64,000 nt of DNA, from NCBI RefSeq assembly GCF_003350005.1, contig NZ_QLKS01000002.1:558001-622000 (forward strand), given 5' to 3'. Shown piece by piece: positions 26,637 to 35,741 of the stretch. Origin of the DNA: Psychrobacter proteolyticus (GTDB lineage: Bacteria; Pseudomonadota; Gammaproteobacteria; Pseudomonadales; Moraxellaceae). Positions within the stretch are counted from its first letter, which is position 1; each line of letters begins with the position of its first letter. The notes under the pieces were generated by a model. It did no database searches, was not told where the DNA came from, and saw only the letters and a list, made by a program, of their open reading frames with translations. The translations under genes and the position numbers were made by a program.

Positions 26637-27494
26637 CTAGAAAGTGTCGAATAGCGATTTAGAGATAGGAGAGTGATTGACGACAGGAACACCATGCGAC
26701 TGATAGATTCTGCCGAGCAAGTTAAATGAAGGTACAATGCGCTCGTGCATGACTTTGCTGAGCATACTTGGCGCAATATTATTTTTATTTTCATAAAACC
26801 GTGGTTGCTTACAGTTAAGTAGGTCAATACCATACAGATGAATGCTCGCTGCTTGACGCGAAAAAGCCAACTGCGCCGCTACATAAGCGACAGTACCTGC
26901 TTCCACAAATCCATGAGTAATGTTAAGAGAGACGCCGATGTCAGCCGCTTTATGATCGCTATCAATGATAAAGTTTGGATTATTGATAAAGTACGATAGC
27001 GGCATTTTTTTATTGAGTAATTTTTTCTTAAAGATAAGCTTATTAAAAGATAGCTTGTTTGACTTGACTCCCCATGGCCTATCTACGGGATACAACACTC
27101 GCATGGCATGATGGTACGTTTGCATAATATCAGGGTGCGTGGTGGCCATCGCTTCAAAGACAGCTAACGTTGCATATAGAGGTTGACCTGTATAGTACTG
27201 CTGTAAAATCTCAGGCTGATGATTGATGAAGCGCGCATCACTAATGACGTAACCAGCAATATCGGTAAACTGATGCTGCCCAATCAGGCTGATACTGCCA
27301 TTGACAAAAATAGTAGGCGTATCTAGTAGCTCTGATAACGGCAGCTGCTGTATAGATGGCCCTGAGGCGATAATATTGACGTCTTTTCCATGCAGACTTT
27401 GTTCAGGTTCATTAGCATTAAAAGCATTGATAATGATGAGCTCATTATCAATATTGAACCCAGCAGTAGCAGGTAATCTTAAATATAGCGCCAT
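26637..27494 (-). CDS. WaaZ-like LPS core biosynthesis protein (putative Kdo transferase)
   Basis: The 285-residue protein has VNIIASGPSIQQLPLSELLD near residue 40, then FVNGSISLIGQH, and a C-terminal block IHLYGIDLLNCKQPRFYEN followed by SMLSKVMHERIVPSF. This order (SGP(S/T), NGS, LD-x-PRFY) resembles E. coli WaaZ, which adds a third Kdo to the LPS inner core, as I recall that sequence. The role here is inferred. It may equally be a related DUF115-type transferase. It is divergently placed relative to nothing and is followed convergently by the GT4 gene ending at 26577. Confidence 0.6.
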   Translation of the reverse strand: MALYLRLPATAGFNIDNELIIINAFNANEPEQSLHGKDVNIIASGPSIQQLPLSELLDTPTIFVNGSISLIGQHQFTDIAGYVISDARFINHQPEILQQYYTGQPLYATLAVFEAMATTHPDIMQTYHHAMRVLYPVDRPWGVKSNKLSFNKLIFKKKLLNKKMPLSYFINNPNFIIDSDHKAADIGVSLNITHGFVEAGTVAYVAAQLAFSRQAASIHLYGIDLLNCKQPRFYENKNNIAPSMLSKVMHERIVPSFNLLGRIYQSHGVPVVNHSPISKSLFDTF

Positions 27495-27590
27495 ACTATG
27501 TTCCAGTCGTTTATTTCACCTATCTTATATCTTAATACACTGCCTTTACGCTAATTATAAATTGTCTACATATGGTTAATTGCTAAGCAT

Positions 27591-28391
27591 CTATTGCCAA
27601 TGGTCTTTTAACCATGGGCTTGGCTTCACATGTCGATACCATTTACCGCCACTACCAGCAATCGCATCGGGCGGGTTAATCTCACCGTGGAAAATAACGA
27701 TTTTTGCATCATCCGGCAGAGTAGGTGTGCGTACAAAGTTAAAAGGAATCGGCGCAATACATTGGTATTTAAAACTGACACACCACGTCTTATCCCAATA
27801 CTCTAAGTGGTGATGCTCACGCAAATAGTTAGAGAGGTAAGCCTGCTCGTGACGTACTTGGGTGCGAATGGTTTCAAAGTTCCGCTCAAAATTAGACAGC
27901 AAATCAGGATAGGTATTCATGCCAATATTAAAGCGATAGACAGAGCTGTTACCAATCATGCGCCAAGGCTTTTTCCAGTCACGGATGATGACGACGCTGT
28001 CCTCATGCTCAGCTTGATAAGTAAAAAACGCATCGATATTATCGACAATGACGATATCAATGTCTAAAAATAGGGCCACACCTTTTAAATCATACAGCTC
28101 AGGCTTAAAGGTAGTCAGTTTTTTCCAACCACGTTCAGGACCTGCTGGCAAATCCATGTCAGGTATCGGATAACAGGCAATCGCAGGGTCAATACCTGTG
28201 CTGTCATCGGTCAAGCAAACCATTTGGAAATCTAAGGTTAGATGGCGACTAACCATGTTGTAGAGACGATTGACGTATTCAGGACCATATTTGTCGCCCC
28301 ATTTCATACAGATGATATAACGCTGTTCAGCAGCATTTGTGCTCGTTTGATCAGGGTCTATAGATGAGGTCTTAGTTACGTCAGATGTCAT
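27591..28391 (-). CDS. Glycosyltransferase-like protein (GT-A type), paralogue of the gene at 16864
   Basis: Shares with the protein at 16864-17700 the start YIICMKWGDKYGPEYVNRLY, FQMVCLTDDSTGI, and the acidic motif ALFLDIDIVIVDNIDAFF (Asp-x-Asp metal site at about residue 106), plus the end IVIFHGEINPPDAIAG and a Trp-rich tail. It has 266 residues, no signal peptide or membrane segment. Likely adds a sugar to the core; donor unknown. It is 96 bp upstream of the WaaZ-like gene on the same strand, so both may be cotranscribed. Confidence 0.8.
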   Translation of the reverse strand: MTSDVTKTSSIDPDQTSTNAAEQRYIICMKWGDKYGPEYVNRLYNMVSRHLTLDFQMVCLTDDSTGIDPAIACYPIPDMDLPAGPERGWKKLTTFKPELYDLKGVALFLDIDIVIVDNIDAFFTYQAEHEDSVVIIRDWKKPWRMIGNSSVYRFNIGMNTYPDLLSNFERNFETIRTQVRHEQAYLSNYLREHHHLEYWDKTWCVSFKYQCIAPIPFNFVRTPTLPDDAKIVIFHGEINPPDAIAGSGGKWYRHVKPSPWLKDHWQ

Positions 28392-28540
28392 AATGCACTC
28401 GTATTGAGATAATAGTCAGATAAATGAAGGACTAATAAAAGTAAAGGAATATAGAGTTCAGCCAATATTAGCATAGCTATGACTGATGGTACGTCTAAAC
28501 TGATGGTATGTCTAAATAGGCAACGTTAGGTTGGTGATGA

Positions 28541-29572
28541 CTAATGATTGTCGAGCTTAGTGTTATCATTTTTAACATTACTATCGTTTTTAACATTGTC
28601 GGTTTTAACGTTGTTATTTCGAACGCTATCGTTGATATCGCTATCAGAATGACTAGAAACGCTAGAATGGTGAGATTGGATAAAAGCTGCTAAAGTCTCT
28701 TTATCTTTTCGGTAAGGATTGCCTAAGTTTGGTATACGCTTAAAACGTCGATAGCCCCACATATAATGACTGTAGTTGTCTGTAATCATACGCTCCATAG
28801 CTTGATTGAGAGCATGAGTCGCCACTTCAGCATTACGGTCGTATAAAGCAGGATTATCGAGTCTGTAGCAGTAAATATCAAAACCGCGTCCATCGGTACG
28901 GCGAATACAAGATAAGCCAACCAGCGCACATTTGGTTTTGCTTGCCAGTTTAGAGGCAAGGGTACTGGTCAATGTTTTGATACCAAAGAACGGAACGACA
29001 ACGCCGCCTGATGGCTCTGGAACATGGTCTGGCAGTACAATACTAAAACCACCTTGCTTGAGCGTTTTAAACACAGCTTTGACTCCGCTACCATCAGTAG
29101 GTACCAAAGTAGCATTGAGTCTCGCTCGACCCTGAAGGATAAAATCGTTAGCGAATTTGCCGTCAACTGGCTTATACATAATGGTTGGCGCACCAAACTG
29201 GTTGAGCCAAGCATTCATCATCTCCCAAGTGCCGAGATGCGGTACGATAGCAAGCATGCCATTTGGATTGGCAAGACCCTCTAAAAAAATGTCTTTATTA
29301 TGGACATCACGAATCTGAGCGATACTCCACTCAGGAGGCATCGCCCAGCTTTTTATAGATTCAATACTGGTCAGACATTGATGATAAATAATGTCTTTGG
29401 TCAACGCTCGCTTTTGCTGCTCAGACAATGTATGAGTAATCAGCGCCATATTGATCTGAATGGTACGCATGATACTTAGACTGGGTATCTTAATGATAAC
29501 CCACGCAACAAAACGTGCCAACATCTGCAGTACAGACAATGGCACGACTTTGAAAATATTATACGGATTCAT
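28541..29572 (-). CDS. Lipid A-type lysophospholipid acyltransferase (LpxL/HtrB family) with a repeat tail
   Basis: LpxL/LpxM/HtrB-family acyltransferase, normally adding secondary acyl chains to Kdo-lipid A at the inner membrane. The catalytic HX4E motif is HLGTWE near residue 113, with a hydrophobic N-terminal segment (SVLQMLARFVAWVIIKI) as the membrane anchor and the late LPDHVPEPSGGVVVPFFG. ATG 29572 is preferred over a GTG six bases upstream. The last ~45 residues (after AFIQSHHSS) are Ser/Asp/Asn-rich, ending in degenerate NVKxDN repeats, which is not a family feature. It lies 67 bp after aspS on the same strand. Confidence 0.87.
   Translation of the reverse strand: MNPYNIFKVVPLSVLQMLARFVAWVIIKIPSLSIMRTIQINMALITHTLSEQQKRALTKDIIYHQCLTSIESIKSWAMPPEWSIAQIRDVHNKDIFLEGLANPNGMLAIVPHLGTWEMMNAWLNQFGAPTIMYKPVDGKFANDFILQGRARLNATLVPTDGSGVKAVFKTLKQGGFSIVLPDHVPEPSGGVVVPFFGIKTLTSTLASKLASKTKCALVGLSCIRRTDGRGFDIYCYRLDNPALYDRNAEVATHALNQAMERMITDNYSHYMWGYRRFKRIPNLGNPYRKDKETLAAFIQSHHSSVSSHSDSDINDSVRNNNVKTDNVKNDSNVKNDNTKLDNH
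28544..28615. repeat. Degenerate 18-bp coding repeat at the 3' end of the acyltransferase gene
   Basis: On the coding strand, three to four units of about 18 bp encode N-V-K-x-D-(N/S) patterns (NNVKTDN, VKNDSN, VKNDNT, KLDNH). They extend the protein with a charged tail. Confidence 0.75.
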
Positions 29573-29639
29573 GACCACTCACATGGTAATGAATCACGTA
29601 ACAAGCACTGTAGACAGCAATCGCGCATCATCAAGCGAT

Positions 29640-31484
29640 TTATTCAGTAGGCTTGTTGTTGGCATCAGCCTGTGCTTTTTCACGCACACGGATACCAAGC
29701 TCACGTAGTTGTTTGCTATCAACGCCAGCAGGTGCTTGGGTTAATGGACACTCCGCAGTTTTGGTTTTTGGGAAAGCAATTACATCACGGATAGAGTCAG
29801 CACCTACCATGAGCATAATCAAACGATCCAAACCAAATGCTAGGCCGCCATGCGGTGGTGCACCGAATTTTAGGGCATCAAGTAAGAAGCCAAACTTGTC
29901 TTCAGCTTCTTGCTCACCAATACCCAACGCTTCAAGTACAGCTTGTTGCATATCGTAAGTATTGATACGTAAGCTACCACCGCCAACTTCTGTACCGTTC
30001 AATACCATGTCATAAGCGATAGAAAGGGCAGATTCTGGATTGTTTTTCAACTCTTCAACTGAGCCTTTAGGCTTAGTGAACGGATGATGCATTGACGTCC
30101 AACGTCCATCGTCAGTCTCTTCAAACATTGGGAAGTCGGTCACCCAAAGTGGGGCCCATTCACAAGTCGTCATTTCAAGATCTAGACCAATTTTTTGACG
30201 TAATGCACCAATTGCATCATTCACAACACTGGCTTTATCCGCTCCAAAGAAGATAATGTCGCCATCTTCTGCAGCAGTACGCTCGATCAAGCTCACAAGT
30301 ACATCATCAGTCATGTTTTTGATGATTGGAGACTGTAGGCCAGATTCTTGATCCACACCGTTGTTGATGCTGCTAGCGTCATTGACTTTGATATAAGCCA
30401 AACCGCGTGCGCCATAAATACCAACAAACTTGGTATAAGCATCGATTTGCTTACGGCTTAATGATGCGCCACCAGGGATGCGTAGGGCAGCCACACGACC
30501 TTTAGGATCGTTAGCAGGGCCTGCAAATACCTTAAAGTCAACGTCTTTCATCAAATCTGCAACGTCAACCAACTTTAGAGGAATACGTAAGTCAGGCTTG
30601 TCTGATGCATAGTCGCGCATTGCTTCAGCGTAAGTCATGCGTGGGAACTGCTCGAACTCAACGTCCATCATTGTCTTAAACAAATGCTTGATAAGACCTT
30701 CATTGATGTTCATGATTTCTTCTTCATTCAAGAAAGAAGTCTCGATATCCACTTGAGTAAATTCAGGCTGACGATCGGCACGTAGATCTTCATCACGGAA
30801 GCATTTAGCAATTTGATAATAACGGTCAAAACCTGACACCATCAATAATTGCTTAAATAGCTGTGGTGACTGCGGCAGGGCAAAGAAGTTACCTGGACGA
30901 GTACGTGATGGTACAAGATAATCACGCGCACCTTCAGGCGTTGCACGAGTCAAGATAGGCGTCTCAACATCCAAGAAACCATGATCATCTAGATAACGAC
31001 GAATCGCTGAAGTTGCCTTGGCACGGAATACCATACGCTCTTGCATTTGCGGACGACGCATATCAAGATAACGATACTTCAGACGCAAGTCTTCAGATAC
31101 AGTCGTTTTTTCGTCATTCAATGGGAATGGCGGTGTTTCAGACTTAGCCAGTACTTCAATTTCTTTGCCCAATAGCTCAATCTGGCCACTGGTCATATTA
31201 TTATTTTCAGTACCTTCATAACGGCGACGTACACGGCCAGTTATCTTTAGCACGTATTCAGGACGTACAGCATCAGCTGCTGCGAAAGCTTCTGGGGTAT
31301 CAGGGTCGACCACGACCTGTAAGATACCCGCGCGGTCACGCATGTCTAAAAAAATCACGCCACCGTGATCGCGACGACGATGTACCCAGCCTACGATACT
31401 AATGGTTTGCTCAAGCAAGCTCTCGGTTACGGCTCCGCAATACTCGTCTCGGTATTCGCTATGCGTCATAGTGCTTTGCGTCAT
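29640..31484 (-). CDS. aspS: Aspartyl-tRNA synthetase
   Basis: Class IIb synthetase charging tRNA-Asp. The 614-residue bacterial-type protein has the N-terminal OB-fold anticodon domain ([20 protein letters not shown]), motif 2 in [16 protein letters not shown], the bacterial GAD insertion domain in the middle, and motif 3 [11 protein letters not shown]. The start [15 protein letters not shown] has GGATAACC a few bases upstream. aspS marks the right border of the glycan block, as in the Acinetobacter outer-core locus. Confidence 0.98.
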   Translation of the reverse strand: MTQSTMTHSEYRDEYCGAVTESLLEQTISIVGWVHRRRDHGGVIFLDMRDRAGILQVVVDPDTPEAFAAADAVRPEYVLKITGRVRRRYEGTENNNMTSGQIELLGKEIEVLAKSETPPFPLNDEKTTVSEDLRLKYRYLDMRRPQMQERMVFRAKATSAIRRYLDDHGFLDVETPILTRATPEGARDYLVPSRTRPGNFFALPQSPQLFKQLLMVSGFDRYYQIAKCFRDEDLRADRQPEFTQVDIETSFLNEEEIMNINEGLIKHLFKTMMDVEFEQFPRMTYAEAMRDYASDKPDLRIPLKLVDVADLMKDVDFKVFAGPANDPKGRVAALRIPGGASLSRKQIDAYTKFVGIYGARGLAYIKVNDASSINNGVDQESGLQSPIIKNMTDDVLVSLIERTAAEDGDIIFFGADKASVVNDAIGALRQKIGLDLEMTTCEWAPLWVTDFPMFEETDDGRWTSMHHPFTKPKGSVEELKNNPESALSIAYDMVLNGTEVGGGSLRINTYDMQQAVLEALGIGEQEAEDKFGFLLDALKFGAPPHGGLAFGLDRLIMLMVGADSIRDVIAFPKTKTAECPLTQAPAGVDSKQLRELGIRVREKAQADANNKPTE

Positions 31485-31843
31485 AATATGGTTATCCAGT
31501 TATCAGCCCAATTCGAAGTACAATAATGCAGCCATTGTCGTGCGTTTCAAGCTATTTGCAAAAAAAACACACAAACAACGCGATTAAGACATATGGTCAT
31601 CACGTTGGCTGCAGAAAATTTGATATAAACGCATATTATGCCTAATCTGCCTTTGTTATACAACCAGCTGAGTTCAATCAAAGAACGGGAGTCTGCAAGT
31701 ATCTAACGTATTTATTCAGTAATATTTATGTTGGGTTAAATATTGTCATCATGCTTGAAAACACCACTTAGTGTGCACATATCAACCGCACGTTAATAAA
31801 AACAGCCATATCAATATATTTACTGACTTGAGGATTTGTAACC
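31485..31843. other. Divergent intergenic region between aspS and sohB
   Basis: 359 bp, AT-rich, must contain the promoters of both genes. I see no ORF with a ribosome-binding site, no repeat, and no confident -35/-10 pair. Confidence 0.45.
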
Positions 31844-32824
31844 ATGCTATTTCATCCCCCTAAAAACCCTGTTGAGCTTAAAATACGCCACTTAAATGAT
31901 GCTCAAAAGCAGCGCCGTGAAGATTTGATGGAAGCCACCCAAGGCAAAGCTGCCCTCAAACAGTTCAAAAAAGTCATGGCCAAAAAAGCCAAACAAGCAT
32001 TGAAAGCAAAAACTAAAAATAAGAAAAAACATACTGAGGATAAGGCACAAGTTTTTGTGCTCGATTTTGATGGTGATATCAAAGCAACTGCGGTCAAACA
32101 TTTGCGTGAAGAAATCAGTACTCTAATTAGTACCGCAAATAAAGGTGATGAAGTTATCGTCCGTCTCGAATCAGGCGGTGGTCTGGTACACGGTTATGGT
32201 TTGGCCGCAGCGCAATTGGTTCGCCTAAAAGATGCTGGTTTAAAACTGACGGTCTGTGTTGATAAAGTGGCGGCAAGCGGCGGTTATATGATGGCTTGTG
32301 TTGCAGACAAAGTAATAGCCGCACCATTCGCTATCATTGGTTCAATCGGTGTGGTGTCGCAGCTGCCAAATTTCCATAAATGGCTAAAAAACCATGACGT
32401 CGATTATGAGATGTTTACCGCTGGTGACTACAAGCGTACGGTAACTGTATTTGGTGAGAATGATGCCGAAGACCGTGCCAAATACCAAGAAGAGCTAGAG
32501 CAGACACATGAGCTATTCAAGCATTTCGTTAATAACTACCGTCCAACATTAGATGTGGCAAAAGTGGCCACTGGAGAGCATTGGTATGGCGAAGATGCGT
32601 TGAAGCTTAACTTAATTGATAGTCTACAGACTTCAGACAGTTATATTTTGGAGCGTATGGAAGATAACGAAGTATACGCATTGTATTCACGTCAAAAGCC
32701 GACGTTGGCAGAAAAGCTAGGATTGGCTCAAGCAGCAGAGGCAACACTGAGTATGGCCGTGGATAAACTGCCAGATACGCTCGCACGTTTTGATTTGAAT
32801 AGTCGTCTAAACATTCTAAAATAA
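31844..32824 (+). CDS. sohB: SohB-like S49-family peptidase without an N-terminal membrane anchor
   Basis: Signal-peptide-peptidase-like serine protease (S49). The catalytic Ser lies in VDKVAASGGYMMACVADK and the Lys in AGDYKRTVTV, the Ser/Lys dyad. VHGYGLAAAQL and the ATGEHWYGEDAL region match E. coli SohB strongly. Unlike E. coli SohB, the N-terminus MLFHPPKNPVELKI has no transmembrane helix; it goes directly into the Lys/Ala-rich coiled region (residues 20-65). The upstream sequence offers no in-frame hydrophobic extension, as GAGG precedes the ATG closely. Location in the cell is therefore unclear. Confidence 0.9.
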   Translation: MLFHPPKNPVELKIRHLNDAQKQRREDLMEATQGKAALKQFKKVMAKKAKQALKAKTKNKKKHTEDKAQVFVLDFDGDIKATAVKHLREEISTLISTANKGDEVIVRLESGGGLVHGYGLAAAQLVRLKDAGLKLTVCVDKVAASGGYMMACVADKVIAAPFAIIGSIGVVSQLPNFHKWLKNHDVDYEMFTAGDYKRTVTVFGENDAEDRAKYQEELEQTHELFKHFVNNYRPTLDVAKVATGEHWYGEDALKLNLIDSLQTSDSYILERMEDNEVYALYSRQKPTLAEKLGLAQAAEATLSMAVDKLPDTLARFDLNSRLNILK

Positions 32825-32901
32825 TTTTAGTTATCATTATGGTAGTTAAGTAAGGGTGCTTTAGTGCTCAGAAATTTTTAGATACATTGTTTATATTTTG
32901 T

Positions 32902-32935
32902 AAAAGGCGTGGCCTAGCTGGTCGCGCCTTTTTGC
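32902..32935 (+). terminator. Intrinsic terminator of sohB
   Basis: AAAAGGCG (32902-32909) pairs with CGCCTTTT (32925-32932) around a GC-containing loop, followed by T residues. Confidence 0.75.
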
Positions 32936-33064
32936 TGTTTAATCATAAATGCTGTGTTATAAATGTAGCTCACGGAAAACAGTATACGTGCGTGCACTAA
33001 AGCTCTAGTAGAGCTTTTTATCAACATTTGATTCAGACAATCAATAAAGAAAAGGAAGTCATTT

Positions 33065-34333
33065 ATGTCTAACGACAATTTAATGTTTACCGCAACAGAA
33101 CATGGTCAATCCATGCACGCCAAAGTCAAAGCGTTCATTGAGACGCATATTGAACCCATCGAAGCCCAATTCTGGGAAGAATGTCACAAAAAAAATCCTG
33201 ATGGTAATTGGGAAAACTGGGAGTGGCCAGAAGCCTACGAAAACCTGCGCAAGCAAGCACGTGAAGAAGGCTTGTGGAATTTATTCCTGCCGGATGACAC
33301 ATTAGGTGCAGGACTTTCAGTCACTGATTATGCGCCTATTGCAGAGCTAACTGGTCGTAGTTTACTAGCACCGCATGTATTCAACTGTAATGCCCCTGAT
33401 AGCGGTAATATGGAGCTATTGTGGCGTTACGGTACTCAAGAACAACAAGACAAATGGCTTACCCCGTTGTTAGAAGGTGAGACGCGTTCTGTCTTTTGTA
33501 TGACTGAGCCTGATGTGGCCTCAAGCGATGCCACCAATATGCAAGCGACCGCCATGGTCGATGGTGATGAAATTGTCATAAACGGTAGTAAATGGTGGTC
33601 ATCCGGTCTTGGTGATCCTGCGGTTGATGTTTTGATTGTGATGGCATATACCGCGGATGAAAGCGCAGACCGTCATCATCAGCATTCGATGGTGCTTGTG
33701 CCAGTCAATACTCCGGGTGTGAACATCAAACGTATGCTTAAAGTATTTGGTGATTATGATGCACCGCACGGGCATGGTGAAATCAGCTTTGAGAACGTAC
33801 GTGTGCCAGTCAGCCACTTTATTGGTGGACCTGGTAAGGGCTTTGAGATTGCACAGGGTCGTCTAGGGCCAGGCCGTATTCATCATTGCATGCGCTGTAT
33901 CGGTGCTGCCGAAAAATCTCTTGAATTAGCGGTCAAGCGTGGTATGTCACGTACTGCCTTTGGTAAGCCATTACTACAATTAGGTGGTAACTTTGAGCGT
34001 ATCAGCGAGGCCCGTATCAAAATCGACCAAGCACGCTTGCTCACATTGTACGCAGCACAAAAAATGGATGCTCAAGGCACGAAAAAAGCATTGACTGAAA
34101 TCTCTGCTATTAAAGTAGTCGCGCCAACTGTGCTACAAGAAGTAGTCGACATGGCGATTCAGATTCATGGTGGAATGGGTGTATGTCAAGACACAATGCT
34201 GCCAGGGTTCTATGCCCAAGCTCGTGTACTACGCCTAGCGGACGGTCCTGATGAAGTACATAAAACTATGATTGCTAAACTAGAACTAAAACGTCAGGGT
34301 TTTAGTCGTTCTGCTAAGTCTGACAAAGCTTAA
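33065..34333 (+). CDS. ACAD10/11-like acyl-CoA dehydrogenase
   Basis: FAD acyl-CoA dehydrogenase fold, 422 residues. FCMTEPDVASSDATNMQ, GSKWWSSGLGDP, HQHSMVLVPVNTPGVNI and GRLGPGRIHHCMRCIG match the dehydrogenase half of human ACAD10/ACAD11 closely. Where classical enzymes have the catalytic Glu in YEGT, this protein has ADGPDEVH at residues about 392-399, as ACAD11 does. In that group, together with a kinase, 4-hydroxyacyl-CoAs are phosphorylated and the phosphate eliminated to give enoyl-CoA. The next gene encodes the matching kinase. AAAGGAAG precedes ATG 33065. Substrate chain length is unknown. Confidence 0.92.
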   Translation: MSNDNLMFTATEHGQSMHAKVKAFIETHIEPIEAQFWEECHKKNPDGNWENWEWPEAYENLRKQAREEGLWNLFLPDDTLGAGLSVTDYAPIAELTGRSLLAPHVFNCNAPDSGNMELLWRYGTQEQQDKWLTPLLEGETRSVFCMTEPDVASSDATNMQATAMVDGDEIVINGSKWWSSGLGDPAVDVLIVMAYTADESADRHHQHSMVLVPVNTPGVNIKRMLKVFGDYDAPHGHGEISFENVRVPVSHFIGGPGKGFEIAQGRLGPGRIHHCMRCIGAAEKSLELAVKRGMSRTAFGKPLLQLGGNFERISEARIKIDQARLLTLYAAQKMDAQGTKKALTEISAIKVVAPTVLQEVVDMAIQIHGGMGVCQDTMLPGFYAQARVLRLADGPDEVHKTMIAKLELKRQGFSRSAKSDKA

Positions 34334-34413
34334 TCTTAACAAACGGTTGTGTGAGCCAATGTTGATTTGCTCGCGCAACTGTTATCCAGAATAAGCCAAT
34401 TAAAATGCTAATT

Positions 34414-34450
34414 GAAAATTCACTATTAACGATTTAGTAGTGAATTTTTC
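34414..34450 (+). terminator. AT-rich hairpin between the dehydrogenase and kinase genes
   Basis: AAAATTCACTA (34415-34425) and TAGTGAATTTT (34438-34448) form an 11-bp perfect stem ending in T residues. It may act as a partial terminator or processing site inside the cluster. Confidence 0.6.
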
Positions 34451-34505
34451 ATCTATCACTCACATCTGTTATAAAAATAAATGACCCCATGATAAGGAAT
34501 ATCCC

Positions 34506-35726
34506 ATGGCAACTGATAATAAAGTACTAGACAAAGGCGGTGCCGTGCGCGAAGGCGAAGAGCTTGATGCCACAGCAGTTAGTGAATGGCTTCGCAGACA
34601 AGGTGTCGATGTAGTAGGCGAGCCTACAGTCACTCAGTTCTCGGGCGGCGCATCAAACTGGACGTATCGACTGCAGTATGAGGGTGAAGATAAAAACCAA
34701 GACCTCATATTACGCCGTCCACCAAAAGGCACCAAGGCAAAATCTGCACATGATATGGTTCGTGAGTATACGGTTCAAAAAGCATTAAAAGATGTTTATC
34801 CTTACGTACCTGAGATGATTGCGCTATGCACGGATGAAGCTGTTATCGGCGCTGATTTTTATGTAATGGAGCGGATGGAAGGTGTTATCCCTCGCGCAGA
34901 ATTACCAGAAGGTATCGATCTAGATCCTGAGCAAACACGTCTGCTTTGTACCAATGTATTAGACGCTTTGGTGAAGTTGCATCAGATAGACTACACAGAA
35001 CACTCTGATTTGGTTAATTTGGGCCGCGGTGAAGGCTACTGTGAACGTCAAATTAGTGGCTGGGACAAACGTTATGTCAAAGCAAAAACACCTAACGTAC
35101 CGAGCTTTGCATTGGTCAGACAATGGCTGGCTAAGCACACGCCTGCTGATAGTAAAACCTGTATTATTCATAATGATTGGCGTTTTGATAACGTCATACT
35201 TGACGCAGATGAGCCGACCAAAGTTATTGGCGTGCTTGACTGGGAGATGGCAACCCTTGGCGATCCACTAATGGATTTGGGTAGCGCATTGGCATACTGG
35301 ATTGAAGAAAATGATAACATCATCATGCAACAGTCACGCCGTCAGCCGACACATTTAGAAGGCATGATGACACGTGATGAAGTGGTTGAATACTATCTAA
35401 AACAATCAGGTTTAGAGATAAATAATTGGACCTTTTATGAAGTGTTTGGGTTGTTCCGCCTATCAGGCATTGTTCAGCAAATTTACTATCGTTATTATAA
35501 TAAACAAACCACAAATCCAGCTTTTAAAAATTTTTGGCTAATAGTGCATGTATTGCATGCTAAGTGTCTTAAGTTGATTGCGCAGTATGAAGGCGAAGGA
35601 TTGTTTAATAATTACGTACAGCCACATTTAGCAGAAATGGGTATTGATGCTGAAACGATTGAGCAACTGCCAAGCCCTGTTCAAAAAGTAGTTAAAAGCA
35701 TTTTGCCAAAAGGCTATTTTACTTAG
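34506..35726 (+). CDS. APH-like kinase, ACAD10/11 N-domain type (putative 4-hydroxyacyl-CoA kinase)
   Basis: Aminoglycoside-phosphotransferase/choline-kinase fold. LILRRPPKGTKAKSAHDMVREY holds the ATP-binding Lys/Arg region. IIHNDWRFDNVILD is the Brenner-type catalytic loop with Asp and Asn, and VLDWEMATLGDPLMDLG is the Mg-binding DxD-like segment. The overall pattern matches the kinase half of ACAD10/11, which in mammals is fused to the dehydrogenase and in Pseudomonas corresponds to LvaA of levulinate catabolism. Here it is a separate protein just after the dehydrogenase. Antibiotic resistance is not implied. AAGGAATATCCC precedes the ATG. Confidence 0.88.
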   Translation: MATDNKVLDKGGAVREGEELDATAVSEWLRRQGVDVVGEPTVTQFSGGASNWTYRLQYEGEDKNQDLILRRPPKGTKAKSAHDMVREYTVQKALKDVYPYVPEMIALCTDEAVIGADFYVMERMEGVIPRAELPEGIDLDPEQTRLLCTNVLDALVKLHQIDYTEHSDLVNLGRGEGYCERQISGWDKRYVKAKTPNVPSFALVRQWLAKHTPADSKTCIIHNDWRFDNVILDADEPTKVIGVLDWEMATLGDPLMDLGSALAYWIEENDNIIMQQSRRQPTHLEGMMTRDEVVEYYLKQSGLEINNWTFYEVFGLFRLSGIVQQIYYRYYNKQTTNPAFKNFWLIVHVLHAKCLKLIAQYEGEGLFNNYVQPHLAEMGIDAETIEQLPSPVQKVVKSILPKGYFT

Positions 35727-35741
35727 ACTTCTCGCTCCACT

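Noticed and set aside
34506..35726. Aminoglycoside resistance gene
   Set aside because: The APH fold is shared, but the motifs and the adjacent dehydrogenase match the ACAD10/11 kinase group.
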